Assembly: GCA_002409405.1 (NCBI GenBank) | Contig: DHNG01000026.1 | Location: 14,896-57,579, forward strand | Source of the DNA: Flavobacteriales bacterium UBA5422 | GTDB taxonomy: Bacteria > Bacteroidota > Bacteroidia > Flavobacteriales_D > Crocinitomicaceae | DNA: 42,684 nucleotides | Reading direction: 5' to 3' | Part shown: piece by piece, positions 1 through 7,737 of the stretch | Layout of the letters: each line of letters begins with the position of its first letter | Position numbering within the stretch: the first letter of the stretch is position 1 | Position numbers and translations under genes: made by a program | Notes under the pieces: generated by a model | Seen by the model: the letters and a program-made list of their open reading frames with translations, nothing else | The model's database searches: none | What the model was told of the DNA's origin: nothing

Positions 1-2154
1 TACAACGACGGAGAGGCTCCCGAAAAGTCTGCAGATGTACAACTTGCAATTAAATTAAAAGAAGAAAACAAAGCCTTTAAGGTAGAGAAATATGTGCACA
101 GCTATCCGCATTGCTGGAGAACGAATAAACCGGTTCTTTACTATCCGCTGGATTCCTGGTTTATTCGGGTGACCAATGTGAAGGAACGGATGATTGCATT
201 GAACAACACCATCAACTGGAAACCGGAATCTACCGGTTCAGGACGTTTTGGAAAATGGTTGGAAAATGCAAATGACTGGAACCTTTCCCGTTCCCGTTAC
301 TGGGGGATTCCGATTCCAATCTGGAGAACGGAAGACGGTTCAGAAGAAATTTGTATTTCATCTGTTGAACAGTTAAAAAGCGAATGCGACAAAGCCGTTC
401 AGGCAGGAATCATGGCTTCCAATCCATTGGCTGATTTTGAAGCAGGAAATATGGCAGATGAAAACTATGCTAAAATTGACCTGCATAAAAACTACGTTGA
501 TACCATTGTATTGGTAAGCGAATCAGGGCAACCAATGAAACGCGAATCCGATTTGTGTGACGTTTGGTTTGATTCCGGTTCAATGCCCTACGCACAATGG
601 CATTACCCGTTTGAAAACAAAGAATTAATTGACAAAAGTTTAAGTTATCCGGCTGATTTCATCGCTGAAGGCGTTGACCAGACACGCGGATGGTTCTACA
701 CCCTGCATGCCATTGCAACAATGGTTTTTGACTCTGTGGCCTATAAAAACGTTGTTTCTAACGGATTGGTGCTAGACAAAAACGGTCATAAAATGTCAAA
801 AAGTCTCGGAAATACGGTTGATCCGTTCGAAACGTTATCGACATACGGACCGGATGCCACACGCTGGTACATGATTACCAATGCACAGCCATGGGATAAC
901 CTGAAATTTGATACGGAAGGAATCACAGAAGTACAACGTAAATTCTTTGGTACACTCTATAACACGTATTCGTTCTTTACACTCTATGCCAATATCGATG
1001 GATTTAACTACGAAGAAGCAGACATTGAGTTGGAAAAAAGACCGGAAATCGACCGTTGGATTTTATCCAAATTGAATACCTTGATCAAAGAAGTTGACGA
1101 ATCATTCGGAACATATGAGCCAACACGTGCAGGGCGTCTGATCCAGGAATTCGTAACCGATCAGCTCTCCAACTGGTATGTGCGTTTGTGTCGCCGTCGT
1201 TTTTGGAAAAGTGAAGATTCACAGGATAAACTCTCTGCTTACCAGACATTATACACGTGTCTCGAAACCGTTGCGATCCTCGGTTCACCGATCGCACCGT
1301 TCTTCATGGATCAGTTGTTCAGTGACCTGAATGCCGTAACCAATCGTCATCAAATCGTCTCTGTTCACCTGGCAGACTTCCCAAAAGCAGATGAAGCAGT
1401 GATCAGCGAGCGTCTGGAAGCTCAAATGGACATCGCTCAGCGCATTTCTTCGCTTGTTCTTGGTATTCGTAAGAAAGAACGTCTAAAAGTGCGTCAGCCG
1501 CTTCAAAAAATCATTGTTCCGGTTTTGAACAAAACATTTGCTTCGGATCTGGAACATGTGAAAGACTTGATTTTATCAGAAGTAAATGTAAAAGAGCTGG
1601 ATTTGTTGGAAGAAGGAAACGGGATGTTTGTGAAACAAATCAAACCGAACTTCAAAACCATCGGACCGAAATACGGAAAACAGATGAAAGCAATTGCTTC
1701 GCTGGTGGGGCAATTCTCACAAGACGATATTGCCTCTGTGGAAGGAAATAAAGGATGGACAGGAACAATTGAAGGAGTTGAAGTCACCCTTGATCTCGGC
1801 GATTTCGAAATTGTTGCTCAGGACATTCCCGGTTGGTTGGTAAGTTCAGAAGACGGAATCACAGTAGCATTGGACAGTACCATTACCGAGGACTTAAAAC
1901 AGGAAGGTATTGCCCGGGAGTTAATTAACCGAGTACAAAACCTGCGTAAAGATTCCGGATTGGAAGTAACAGATAAAATTGTTTTAAAAATCGATACGTC
2001 TGAAGCGATCAAACATGCATTAACGGTAAACAAGATATACATCTGCAATGAAGTATTAGCTGTTGATATTCAATTTGAAGCATTGAACGGAGAGGCATTA
2101 AGCATCGATCTGGAACAAGAAGCAGACGCCAGAATTACACTTACAAAAAGTTAG
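1..2154 (+). CDS. ileS: Isoleucyl-tRNA synthetase, 3' part (5' end outside window)
   Basis: Charges tRNA(Ile) with isoleucine in the cytoplasm and is essential for translation. The frame is open from base 1, so the gene enters from the left; 717 codons are visible where flavobacterial IleS usually has about 1100, so the N-terminal HIGH region and much of the editing domain are missing. The catalytic KMSKS loop (HKMSKSLGN) lies at about fragment residues 263-271, preceded by WFDSGS and GVDQTRGWFY, both typical of IleS. The anticodon-binding domain follows (DRWILSKLNTL, then LSNWYVRLCRRRFW). The first ATG in frame, at 94, is internal and is not the start. rnhA follows after 12 bp and is probably cotranscribed. 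Nothing looks broken. Confidence 0.97.
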   Translation, partial: YNDGEAPEKSADVQLAIKLKEENKAFKVEKYVHSYPHCWRTNKPVLYYPLDSWFIRVTNVKERMIALNNTINWKPESTGSGRFGKWLENANDWNLSRSRYWGIPIPIWRTEDGSEEICISSVEQLKSECDKAVQAGIMASNPLADFEAGNMADENYAKIDLHKNYVDTIVLVSESGQPMKRESDLCDVWFDSGSMPYAQWHYPFENKELIDKSLSYPADFIAEGVDQTRGWFYTLHAIATMVFDSVAYKNVVSNGLVLDKNGHKMSKSLGNTVDPFETLSTYGPDATRWYMITNAQPWDNLKFDTEGITEVQRKFFGTLYNTYSFFTLYANIDGFNYEEADIELEKRPEIDRWILSKLNTLIKEVDESFGTYEPTRAGRLIQEFVTDQLSNWYVRLCRRRFWKSEDSQDKLSAYQTLYTCLETVAILGSPIAPFFMDQLFSDLNAVTNRHQIVSVHLADFPKADEAVISERLEAQMDIAQRISSLVLGIRKKERLKVRQPLQKIIVPVLNKTFASDLEHVKDLILSEVNVKELDLLEEGNGMFVKQIKPNFKTIGPKYGKQMKAIASLVGQFSQDDIASVEGNKGWTGTIEGVEVTLDLGDFEIVAQDIPGWLVSSEDGITVALDSTITEDLKQEGIARELINRVQNLRKDSGLEVTDKIVLKIDTSEAIKHALTVNKIYICNEVLAVDIQFEALNGEALSIDLEQEADARITLTKS

Positions 2155-2166
2155 GCAGACAGAAGC

Positions 2167-2640
2167 GTGATTGTTGAAATCTATACCGACGGAGCAGCCA
2201 AGGGAAACCCCGGAAACGGAGGCTATGGAGCCATTTTACGGTTTGGAAACAAAGAAAAGGAATTGTCTCAGGGGTTCAGAAGAACAACAAACAACCGGAT
2301 GGAGTTACTGGCGGTTATTGTTGCTTTGGAAAATTTGAAATCCAATAAGTACCCTGTTGTTGTCTATTCCGATTCTAAATACGTTGTGGATGCCGTGACT
2401 AAAAACTGGTTGTTCGGCTGGGTTAAAAAAGATTTTAAAGGTAAAAAGAACAAAGATTTGTGGCTTCGTTACCTCCGGGCAGCGAAGCCTTTTACAATTC
2501 GTTTTGAATGGGTTCGGGGCCACAACGGACACCCTGAAAATGAACGATGCGACCGTCTGGCCGTTGCAGCAGCCGAAGGTTCCGGACTTCTCATTGATGA
2601 GGAATTTGAACGTGTAGAAGCAGCAGGTTCTGATGAATAA
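2167..2640 (+). CDS. rnhA: Ribonuclease HI
   Basis: Cuts the RNA strand of RNA-DNA hybrids, acting on R-loops and replication primers in the cytoplasm. The 157-aa protein has the four acidic metal ligands of the family: D8 in the opening IYTDGA motif, E46 in NNRMEL, D69 in VYSDSK and D129 in NERCDR, with the flexible-loop His in VRGHNGH. Length fits bacterial RNase HI. The start is GTG, 12 bp after the ileS stop; no ATG in frame would keep D8, so GTG is the credible start. The close spacing suggests read-through from ileS. Confidence 0.96.
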   Translation: MIVEIYTDGAAKGNPGNGGYGAILRFGNKEKELSQGFRRTTNNRMELLAVIVALENLKSNKYPVVVYSDSKYVVDAVTKNWLFGWVKKDFKGKKNKDLWLRYLRAAKPFTIRFEWVRGHNGHPENERCDRLAVAAAEGSGLLIDEEFERVEAAGSDE

Positions 2641-2649
2641 ACAGTCGTT

Positions 2650-3348
2650 TTAATATAACTTATCTACCGATTTCTCACTCACGGCCATACATGCTTTGAT
2701 AAATGTATAAACAAGCGGATGGGGTAATTCCCGGGTGGATGAAATTTGCGGGCAATAGCCACACGCCACAAAAAAAGGATGGTTTTTAAGGCTGATGATT
2801 TCCGGATCTTCAAACTGATTATAGGCTTCTATATCTATTGATTCCTGTACCAATTGTTCTATAACCTGTGGGTAAATGCTATACCTGGATGAAGACAATT
2901 CAAATGTCGTATGATTCTCCAATAGTTTGATAAAGGTCTTTGAATGAGGTATAATCGTTACTTTTTCAAACGTATTTCCTTCCACCAGGTTATCTGAGAT
3001 CAATTTTTCTTTCCCCGAATTTAACTGGTCATTAGTGATCAATACCTCTACAAACGATTTAAAACTTTCTCCGGTAAGCAAGGTCGGGATTCTTAGTTGA
3101 CTCAAGCTTTTAATAACACCATGCAGAAAAAACGGGTTACTGACCGGTCCGGGGGCGAGCCAGATACCATCGTACTGTTCCAGGCGACTGGCTTTTAACA
3201 ACACCGCTTCATTCAGTTTCAACCAGTAGTAACTAACATCTACTTCTAAAAACAAACCTGAATGATCCAGCGACAGATTTGTTGCCTGGTGTGAATAATA
3301 GGTAAAATTATAATCACCTATAATTGCTATTTTCAGCGCATGACTCAT
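2650..3348 (-). CDS. CTP synthase C-terminal-domain-like protein with lost glutaminase triad
   Basis: The 232-aa protein looks like the class I glutamine amidotransferase domain of CTP synthase (PyrG) without the synthetase half: IAIIGDYN near the start, YDGIWLAPGP at 59-68 and HPFFVACGYCPQ at 190-201 line up with the PyrG segments KVALVGKY, DGILVPGGF and HPWFVGVQFHPE. The catalytic residues are gone: the nucleophile Cys position is G93 (LLTGESF), and the His and Glu of HPE are C199 and Q201. C196 and C199 form a CxxC. NCBI uses the family name 'CTP synthase C-terminal region-related (seleno)protein' for what I believe is this group (from memory), which would fit a redox Cys/Sec at C199. It is therefore unlikely to hydrolyse glutamine; the substrate is unknown. 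It lies downstream of the lipoprotein gene but behind a terminator, and is convergent with rnhA. Confidence 0.8.
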   Translation of the reverse strand: MSHALKIAIIGDYNFTYYSHQATNLSLDHSGLFLEVDVSYYWLKLNEAVLLKASRLEQYDGIWLAPGPVSNPFFLHGVIKSLSQLRIPTLLTGESFKSFVEVLITNDQLNSGKEKLISDNLVEGNTFEKVTIIPHSKTFIKLLENHTTFELSSSRYSIYPQVIEQLVQESIDIEAYNQFEDPEIISLKNHPFFVACGYCPQISSTRELPHPLVYTFIKACMAVSEKSVDKLY

Positions 3349-3356
3349 AGAGCATG

Positions 3357-3386
3357 AAAAAAAAGCCGCTCAAAAAGAACGGCTCT
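3357..3386 (-). terminator. Rho-independent terminator of the lipoprotein gene
   Basis: On the minus strand a GC-rich stem (AGCCGTTC paired with GAGCGGCT) is followed by a run of T. It starts 6 bp beyond the stop of the lipoprotein gene at 3392 and ends just before the start of the CTP-synthase-like gene, so the two are probably separate transcripts. Confidence 0.8.
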
Positions 3387-3391
3387 GATAT

Positions 3392-4024
3392 TTATCTTTT
3401 ATACCAACCTGTATATACCGCATCTGTGACTGTCATTGTATTTGTGACATTTACCTGCAGTACCTGATCAAAATACGTATAAGAAATCTCCGTATCAAAC
3501 TTCACTTTAAACTTCGCATAATCACCGGAACTATCCGATTCTATGACCATAGAAGAATAAGTTACATTCCCCAGCGTTCCAGACTTCCACTCTCTTCCTG
3601 CCCCGTCTGTATATGTGAAAACAAATCCTGACAAACCATTTGTACTGAAAACAGGAGTTTGATTCAAACCAGATGTATAAAAACTTTCAAAAGCATTTAA
3701 TGTCGGTCGCTCTGAAGCATTCCAGTCAAAAACAATACTTCCGTGTCCGATATTTACTTTCTGTGACGTTTGTGTTGATGCAAAAATAGAATGATATACT
3801 GCACTGTCTAATGTACTTGCATTGATAATGAGGTCCAATCCGGAGGTACCTGAAAATCCATTTACATTTTGGGTTAACTCAAGATCCGATCCGTTAATTT
3901 TTCCATAAAAATGATTTTTTAACTCAACTTTAGGTTCCGGAGCCGGAATAATTTCCCGCTTGTTGCAGGAAAAAATCAATATGCTTAAAGAAGCTATAGT
4001 AAAAAGTCGCATACAGTATTTCAT
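3392..4024 (-). CDS. Predicted lipoprotein of unknown function
   Basis: A 210-aa protein with a type II signal peptide: charged start, hydrophobic stretch and a lipobox ending at the Cys of LIFSCNKRE (about residue 20), so it is expected to be lipid-anchored in an envelope membrane. After a Pro-rich linker (IIPAPEPKVE) the sequence is rich in Ser, Thr, Tyr and alternating hydrophobic residues, suggesting a beta-sheet domain. No enzyme motif is visible and I do not recognise the family. The gene is single, with a candidate promoter upstream and a strong terminator directly after it. Confidence 0.75.
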   Translation of the reverse strand: MKYCMRLFTIASLSILIFSCNKREIIPAPEPKVELKNHFYGKINGSDLELTQNVNGFSGTSGLDLIINASTLDSAVYHSIFASTQTSQKVNIGHGSIVFDWNASERPTLNAFESFYTSGLNQTPVFSTNGLSGFVFTYTDGAGREWKSGTLGNVTYSSMVIESDSSGDYAKFKVKFDTEISYTYFDQVLQVNVTNTMTVTDAVYTGWYKR

Positions 4025-4084
4025 CGTTCTAGTTTTTTAGTATTATAGCAGTATTACCGCTCATAAAGAGGGAACTCCGCGAAC

Positions 4085-4118
4085 TAAAAGTACGAAATAA
4101 TTTTAAATTAGTTACAAA
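4085..4118 (-). promoter_or_regulatory. Candidate Bacteroidota-type promoter for the lipoprotein gene
   Basis: On the minus strand TTTG and TACTTTTA are separated by 22 bp. The second box differs from the TAnnTTTG consensus at one base. The expected start site would leave a leader of about 55 nt. The boxes were found by eye. Confidence 0.35.
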
Positions 4119-4131
4119 CAAATGAATATTA

Positions 4132-4452
4132 TTAGGCTCTGATTAATTTTTTCAAACTTCCGAATGAAAGAAAGGACAGGTCCAGCACTTGATTTTCCAG
4201 TTTTTCAGCATCCAAAATTGTTTGAAAATAATCATTCCCGAAATATTCTTCGTTGAACAGGTCAGAGACCGAAATATCCGGGTTCTGGCGTTGCAATTGA
4301 TTCAATAGTGTATTCAATTCCGTAAAAGATATAAACATTTCACTCATATATGACAAATGTCCCTTGAATGTTTCGCCTTTAATTAATACTTTCGTATCTG
4401 CATTATCAAAGATAATAGACGCTATTCTTACTGTTGTCGGCTGTGTGTTCAT
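4132..4452 (-). CDS. Small protein of unknown function (106 aa)
   Basis: I take the ATG at 4452 as the start; the frame continues 14 codons upstream without an ATG (MVAELC... begins at a non-ATG codon), and that part looks non-coding. The product begins MNTQPTTVRI and contains FDNADTKVLIKGETFKGHL, a Phe- and Leu-rich middle and an acidic stretch (LFNEEYFGNDYF). There is no signal peptide, membrane segment or known motif, so it is probably cytoplasmic. It is divergent from the peptidase gene at 4549, and the space between them holds an inverted repeat that may control one or both. Confidence 0.6.
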   Translation of the reverse strand: MNTQPTTVRIASIIFDNADTKVLIKGETFKGHLSYMSEMFISFTELNTLLNQLQRQNPDISVSDLFNEEYFGNDYFQTILDAEKLENQVLDLSFLSFGSLKKLIRA

Positions 4453-4494
4453 ACGATTGTTTTTAATGATTACAGTACAAAGTTCCGCCACCAC

Positions 4495-4513
4495 AACGTA
4501 AGTTTATTACGTT
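4495..4513. promoter_or_regulatory. Inverted repeat in the divergent 4452/4549 intergenic space
   Basis: AACGTAA and TTACGTT form perfect 7-bp arms around a 5-bp spacer (GTTTA). The repeat lies between two divergent genes, 36 bp before the peptidase start and 43 bp before the small gene's start. It has the size and symmetry of a dimeric repressor or activator site. No regulator gene is adjacent, so the binding protein is unknown. Confidence 0.4.
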
Positions 4514-4548
4514 CTGAAAAATTAGCTGAATTTATAAATAAAAAAGTT

Positions 4549-5841
4549 ATGAAATACCACCGCATCAACAAGGATTTGTTCATCAACAACCGGAAGCGTT
4601 ACACCGAACAAATAGAGTCAAATGCTCTTGCAATCTTCAACTCAAATGATATTTATCCCATCAGTGCAGACAGCACGATGCCGTTTCAACAGCATCGCGA
4701 TATTTTTCATTTGTCTGGTGTAGACCAGGAAGAAAGTGTATTGGTTTTGTTTCCGGATTGCAAAAATGAAGCACACCGTGAAATCTTGTTTTTACGTGAA
4801 ACAAATGAACACATTGCTGTATGGGAAGGTGAAAAACTGACGAAAGATGCTGCATTTGATGTGTCCGGTATCAAAACTGTTTACTGGTTGTCGCAAATGG
4901 ACAACATACTGAATACATTGCTGGCAGAAGCAGATAAAATCTACATCAATACCAATGAACACCTGCGTGCGAACACAGAGGTTGAAACACGGGAAGATCG
5001 TTTTACAAAGAAATTACTGGCGAAATATCCTGCCCATCAGGTTCGGAAAAGTGCACCAATCATGCACAGAATCCGTTCCATCAAACACCCGGTTGAATTG
5101 GAATTGATGCAAACAGCCTGTAATATTACGGAAAAAGGATTCCGAAGATTGCTTTCGTTCATCCAGCCAGGTGTATGGGAGTATGAAATCGAAGCGGAAT
5201 TACTACATGAGTTTATTCGCAACCGCTCCAAAGGATTCGCCTATACACCAATTGTTGCTTCAGGACCAAATGCCAATGTACTCCATTACATTGAAAACAA
5301 TCAGGAATGTAAAGCAGGAGATGTAATTTTATTGGACGTTGCAGCAGAATACGCCAACTATGCTTCTGATTTGTCCCGTTCTGTTCCTGTCAGCGGAAGA
5401 TTTACTGCACGTCAGCGACAAGTATATGACGCCGTACTTCATGTAAAAAAGGAAGCAGAACAATTACTGGTTCCCGGGACGATGATGGCTGATTACCACA
5501 AAGAAGTCGGGTTGATTATGCAGGATCAATTAGTGCAATTGGGATTGATTGATCAGACAGCGATTAAAAATCAAGATCCGGCATGGCCTGCTTACAAGAA
5601 ATATTTTATGCACGGAACGTCTCATTTCATCGGACTGGATACGCACGACGTTGGTTTGTGGAATGAACCGATCAAGGCAGGAATGGTGTTTACCTGCGAA
5701 CCTGGAATTTATATTCCGGAGGAAGGCCTTGGAATCCGATTGGAAGATAACCTGGTTGTTCAGGAAAGCGGAGCTCCGTTTAACCTGATGAAAAACATTC
5801 CGATTGAAGCAGACGAGATTGAAACATTGATGAATGCATAA
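4549..5841 (+). CDS. pepP: Xaa-Pro aminopeptidase (M24B family)
   Basis: Removes N-terminal residues in front of proline; a cytoplasmic two-metal enzyme. The 430-aa length fits the family. The N-terminal creatinase-like domain includes QQHRDIFHLSGVDQEESVLVL. The C-terminal pita-bread domain carries the metal ligands: two Asp in LLDVAAEYANYASDLSR, His in FMHGTSHFIGLDTHD, Glu in TCEPGIYIP and Glu in GIRLEDNLVV. All five ligand positions look intact. The next gene starts inside its last codons (ATG at 5834, stop at 5839-5841), so translation is probably coupled. Confidence 0.93.
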   Translation: MKYHRINKDLFINNRKRYTEQIESNALAIFNSNDIYPISADSTMPFQQHRDIFHLSGVDQEESVLVLFPDCKNEAHREILFLRETNEHIAVWEGEKLTKDAAFDVSGIKTVYWLSQMDNILNTLLAEADKIYINTNEHLRANTEVETREDRFTKKLLAKYPAHQVRKSAPIMHRIRSIKHPVELELMQTACNITEKGFRRLLSFIQPGVWEYEIEAELLHEFIRNRSKGFAYTPIVASGPNANVLHYIENNQECKAGDVILLDVAAEYANYASDLSRSVPVSGRFTARQRQVYDAVLHVKKEAEQLLVPGTMMADYHKEVGLIMQDQLVQLGLIDQTAIKNQDPAWPAYKKYFMHGTSHFIGLDTHDVGLWNEPIKAGMVFTCEPGIYIPEEGLGIRLEDNLVVQESGAPFNLMKNIPIEADEIETLMNA

Positions 5842-6604
5842 TTCTCAATTGTTTCACAAATGGATTCCGAATAAAGGGAGCATTGAAAATCCGCTGGTAC
5901 TCATTCATGGTTTCCTGGAAAGTCACACCATTTGGTATCAGCTGCCATTAAGCAAATTAAACCGCCCGGTACTTCTCCTTGATGTGCCGGGTTTCGGAAA
6001 AAGTGATTTATTGGATGACAACCATCCTTCCATTGCTTATTTTGCTCGCGAAATTGATCAATTACTGCGCAGTTACAAGGTGTCTAATTGCCAGATAGTT
6101 GGTCATTCAATGGGGGGATACATCGGTTTAGACCTGCTAGAGCATTCGGAAAATGTTCAGAAAGTGATATTACTGAATTCTAATTTCTGGACCGACTCGG
6201 ATCAGAAAAAGAAAGACCGGACACGTGTTGCAGATATCCTGCTGAAATCTAAAAACCTGTTTATTTCGGAGGCTATTCCAAACTTATTTCTGCATCCCGA
6301 AAAGCATCAAACAACAATTGATGCGTTGATCCAGGAAGCAAAGACAGGAATAGCAGAATGGTATGCGTATGCTTCACTTGCCATGCGGGAACGAAGCGAC
6401 TTTACTTCATTTCTGAAAGAACATCCGGAAAGGATTGAAATCATTCAGGGAGATCAGGATGCTTTAATTCCTTTATCGACAATGAAAGAAAACTGTACCG
6501 GATGGAAAACAATTCATATTGTAAAAGATTCCGGACATATGTCTTTATTTGAACAAGCAGAAGAAGTGATCGCTCTCCTCCACACATTGCTTCAGACCAA
6601 CTGA
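5834..6604 (+). CDS. Alpha/beta-fold hydrolase
   Basis: A 256-aa protein with the standard single-domain alpha/beta hydrolase layout: oxyanion-hole segment LVLIHGFLES (21-30), LDVPGFGKSD (49-58), nucleophile elbow GHSMGG with S92, an acid in IQGDQDALIP and the catalytic His in DSGHMSLFEQ near residue 235. The triad is complete, so it should be an active esterase or related hydrolase, but the substrate cannot be read from sequence. It overlaps pepP by 8 bp at its start. Its last 13 bp overlap the end of dprA on the opposite strand, leaving no room for a conventional terminator. Confidence 0.88.
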   Translation: MHNSQLFHKWIPNKGSIENPLVLIHGFLESHTIWYQLPLSKLNRPVLLLDVPGFGKSDLLDDNHPSIAYFAREIDQLLRSYKVSNCQIVGHSMGGYIGLDLLEHSENVQKVILLNSNFWTDSDQKKKDRTRVADILLKSKNLFISEAIPNLFLHPEKHQTTIDALIQEAKTGIAEWYAYASLAMRERSDFTSFLKEHPERIEIIQGDQDALIPLSTMKENCTGWKTIHIVKDSGHMSLFEQAEEVIALLHTLLQTN

Positions 6605-7725
6605 CACCTGTTTCCCGGAACAGAAGCCACCAATCCACTCATTTCCAACTGAAACAGCAGAACACTTAACGTAGAAGATGGGACATTCAGTCGCATTGCC
6701 ATGGCATCGATGTTCATTTGTCCTTCATTTTCCAGTAACCGGACGATGTGCTGTTCTTCCTGTGTTAAAGAAGGAAAAATAGATCGCTGAACCGGATTTT
6801 TAACCTCCAGATCCCACCCCATTTTTTTCAGAAAATCGGAAGCAGAGCGAATCAGATGTGCTTTGTTATTTGCAATCAACACATTGCACCCTTCTGAATT
6901 TTCATCAAACACATTTCCGGGATATGCAAAGACATCCCGGTTGTAATCATTTGCTAACTCAGCAGTAATCAATGAGCCTCCTTTTATTTTGCTTTCCACG
7001 ACGATGGTGGCATCACACATTCCTGCAACAATTCTATTGCGCATGGGGAAATTTTCACGATCTGGTTTCGTGTTGGGTGGATATTCCGAAATTAATGCTC
7101 CTTTTTCCATCATTTTCAAGGCGGTTGAACGATGTAACTGAGGATAAACTATTTCCAATCCATGTGCCATCACTCCTACTGTTTCAACACCGTATTGAAG
7201 ACAAAGCTGATGAATTGTAATGTCGATTCCGTATGCCATTCCACTGACAACTACAATAGTTGTTCCTTCAAATGCCTGAATCAGTTCGGAACAAATTCGT
7301 TTGCCGTACGCACTCGCATCTCTGGTACCAACAACAGCTACAAACCGGGTATTGTTTAAATCTGTATTTCCTCTTGTATAGAGCATTAACGGGGCATCAT
7401 CACATTGTTTCAATCTTCTCGGATAGCGGGGATCTGTATAAAAAATGAAATTGATTTCATTCCGTTCCAGTGATTCCAATAGTTTGACTGATTCCTGTAA
7501 TGCTTCTTCCCGCTTCATTTTTTTCAGCAGATTAAGCGAAAAACCTGTTTGTTGAGCAAGCACCTTCAATGGGAGGTTAAAAACCGCTTCTTCTTTTTCT
7601 ACCGATTGAAGCAAGTGTTTTGTCTTAATGGAACCGAATCCATACAACTGGGTCAGTGCAATTTGATAATGTGGTTTCGTGTAAATCAAAATTTTGTATA
7701 CTTTAGGCACCTTGAATATAATCAT
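6592..7725 (-). CDS. dprA: DNA-processing protein DprA (Smf)
   Basis: Binds single-stranded DNA taken up in natural transformation and loads RecA onto it. The Rossmann-like core is clear: VVGTRDASAYG, VSGMAYGIDI, PPNTKPDRENFPMRNRIVAG and GSLITAELA, all characteristic of DprA. The N-terminal part (YQIALTQLYGFGSIKTKHLLQ) is the usual helix-hairpin region and the C-terminus (after about residue 310) a winged-helix domain. I use the ATG at 7725 (377 aa); a non-ATG start at 7746 would overlap the receptor gene. It starts 12 bp from the divergent TonB receptor start and ends inside the convergent hydrolase gene. Confidence 0.93.
   Translation of the reverse strand: MIIFKVPKVYKILIYTKPHYQIALTQLYGFGSIKTKHLLQSVEKEEAVFNLPLKVLAQQTGFSLNLLKKMKREEALQESVKLLESLERNEINFIFYTDPRYPRRLKQCDDAPLMLYTRGNTDLNNTRFVAVVGTRDASAYGKRICSELIQAFEGTTIVVVSGMAYGIDITIHQLCLQYGVETVGVMAHGLEIVYPQLHRSTALKMMEKGALISEYPPNTKPDRENFPMRNRIVAGMCDATIVVESKIKGGSLITAELANDYNRDVFAYPGNVFDENSEGCNVLIANNKAHLIRSASDFLKKMGWDLEVKNPVQRSIFPSLTQEEQHIVRLLENEGQMNIDAMAMRLNVPSSTLSVLLFQLEMSGLVASVPGNRCQLV
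7674..7706 (+). promoter_or_regulatory. Weak promoter candidate for the TonB receptor, inside dprA
   Basis: TTTC and TACTTTAG are separated by 21 bp, each one mismatch from the Bacteroidota consensus TTTG / TAnnTTTG. The start site would fall about 25 bp before the receptor ATG. It lies within the opposite-strand dprA coding region, where the receptor promoter has to be unless the gene has no promoter of its own. Confidence 0.3.
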
Positions 7726-7737
7726 TATTACCAAAAT

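Noticed and set aside
94..96. ATG as the start of ileS
   Set aside because: The frame is open back to base 1 and the residues before it (KVEKYVHSYPHCWRT) are IleS sequence, so the gene enters from outside.
7549..7737. Longer N-terminus for the TonB receptor
   Set aside because: It is antisense to dprA and lies before an obvious signal peptide starting at 7738.
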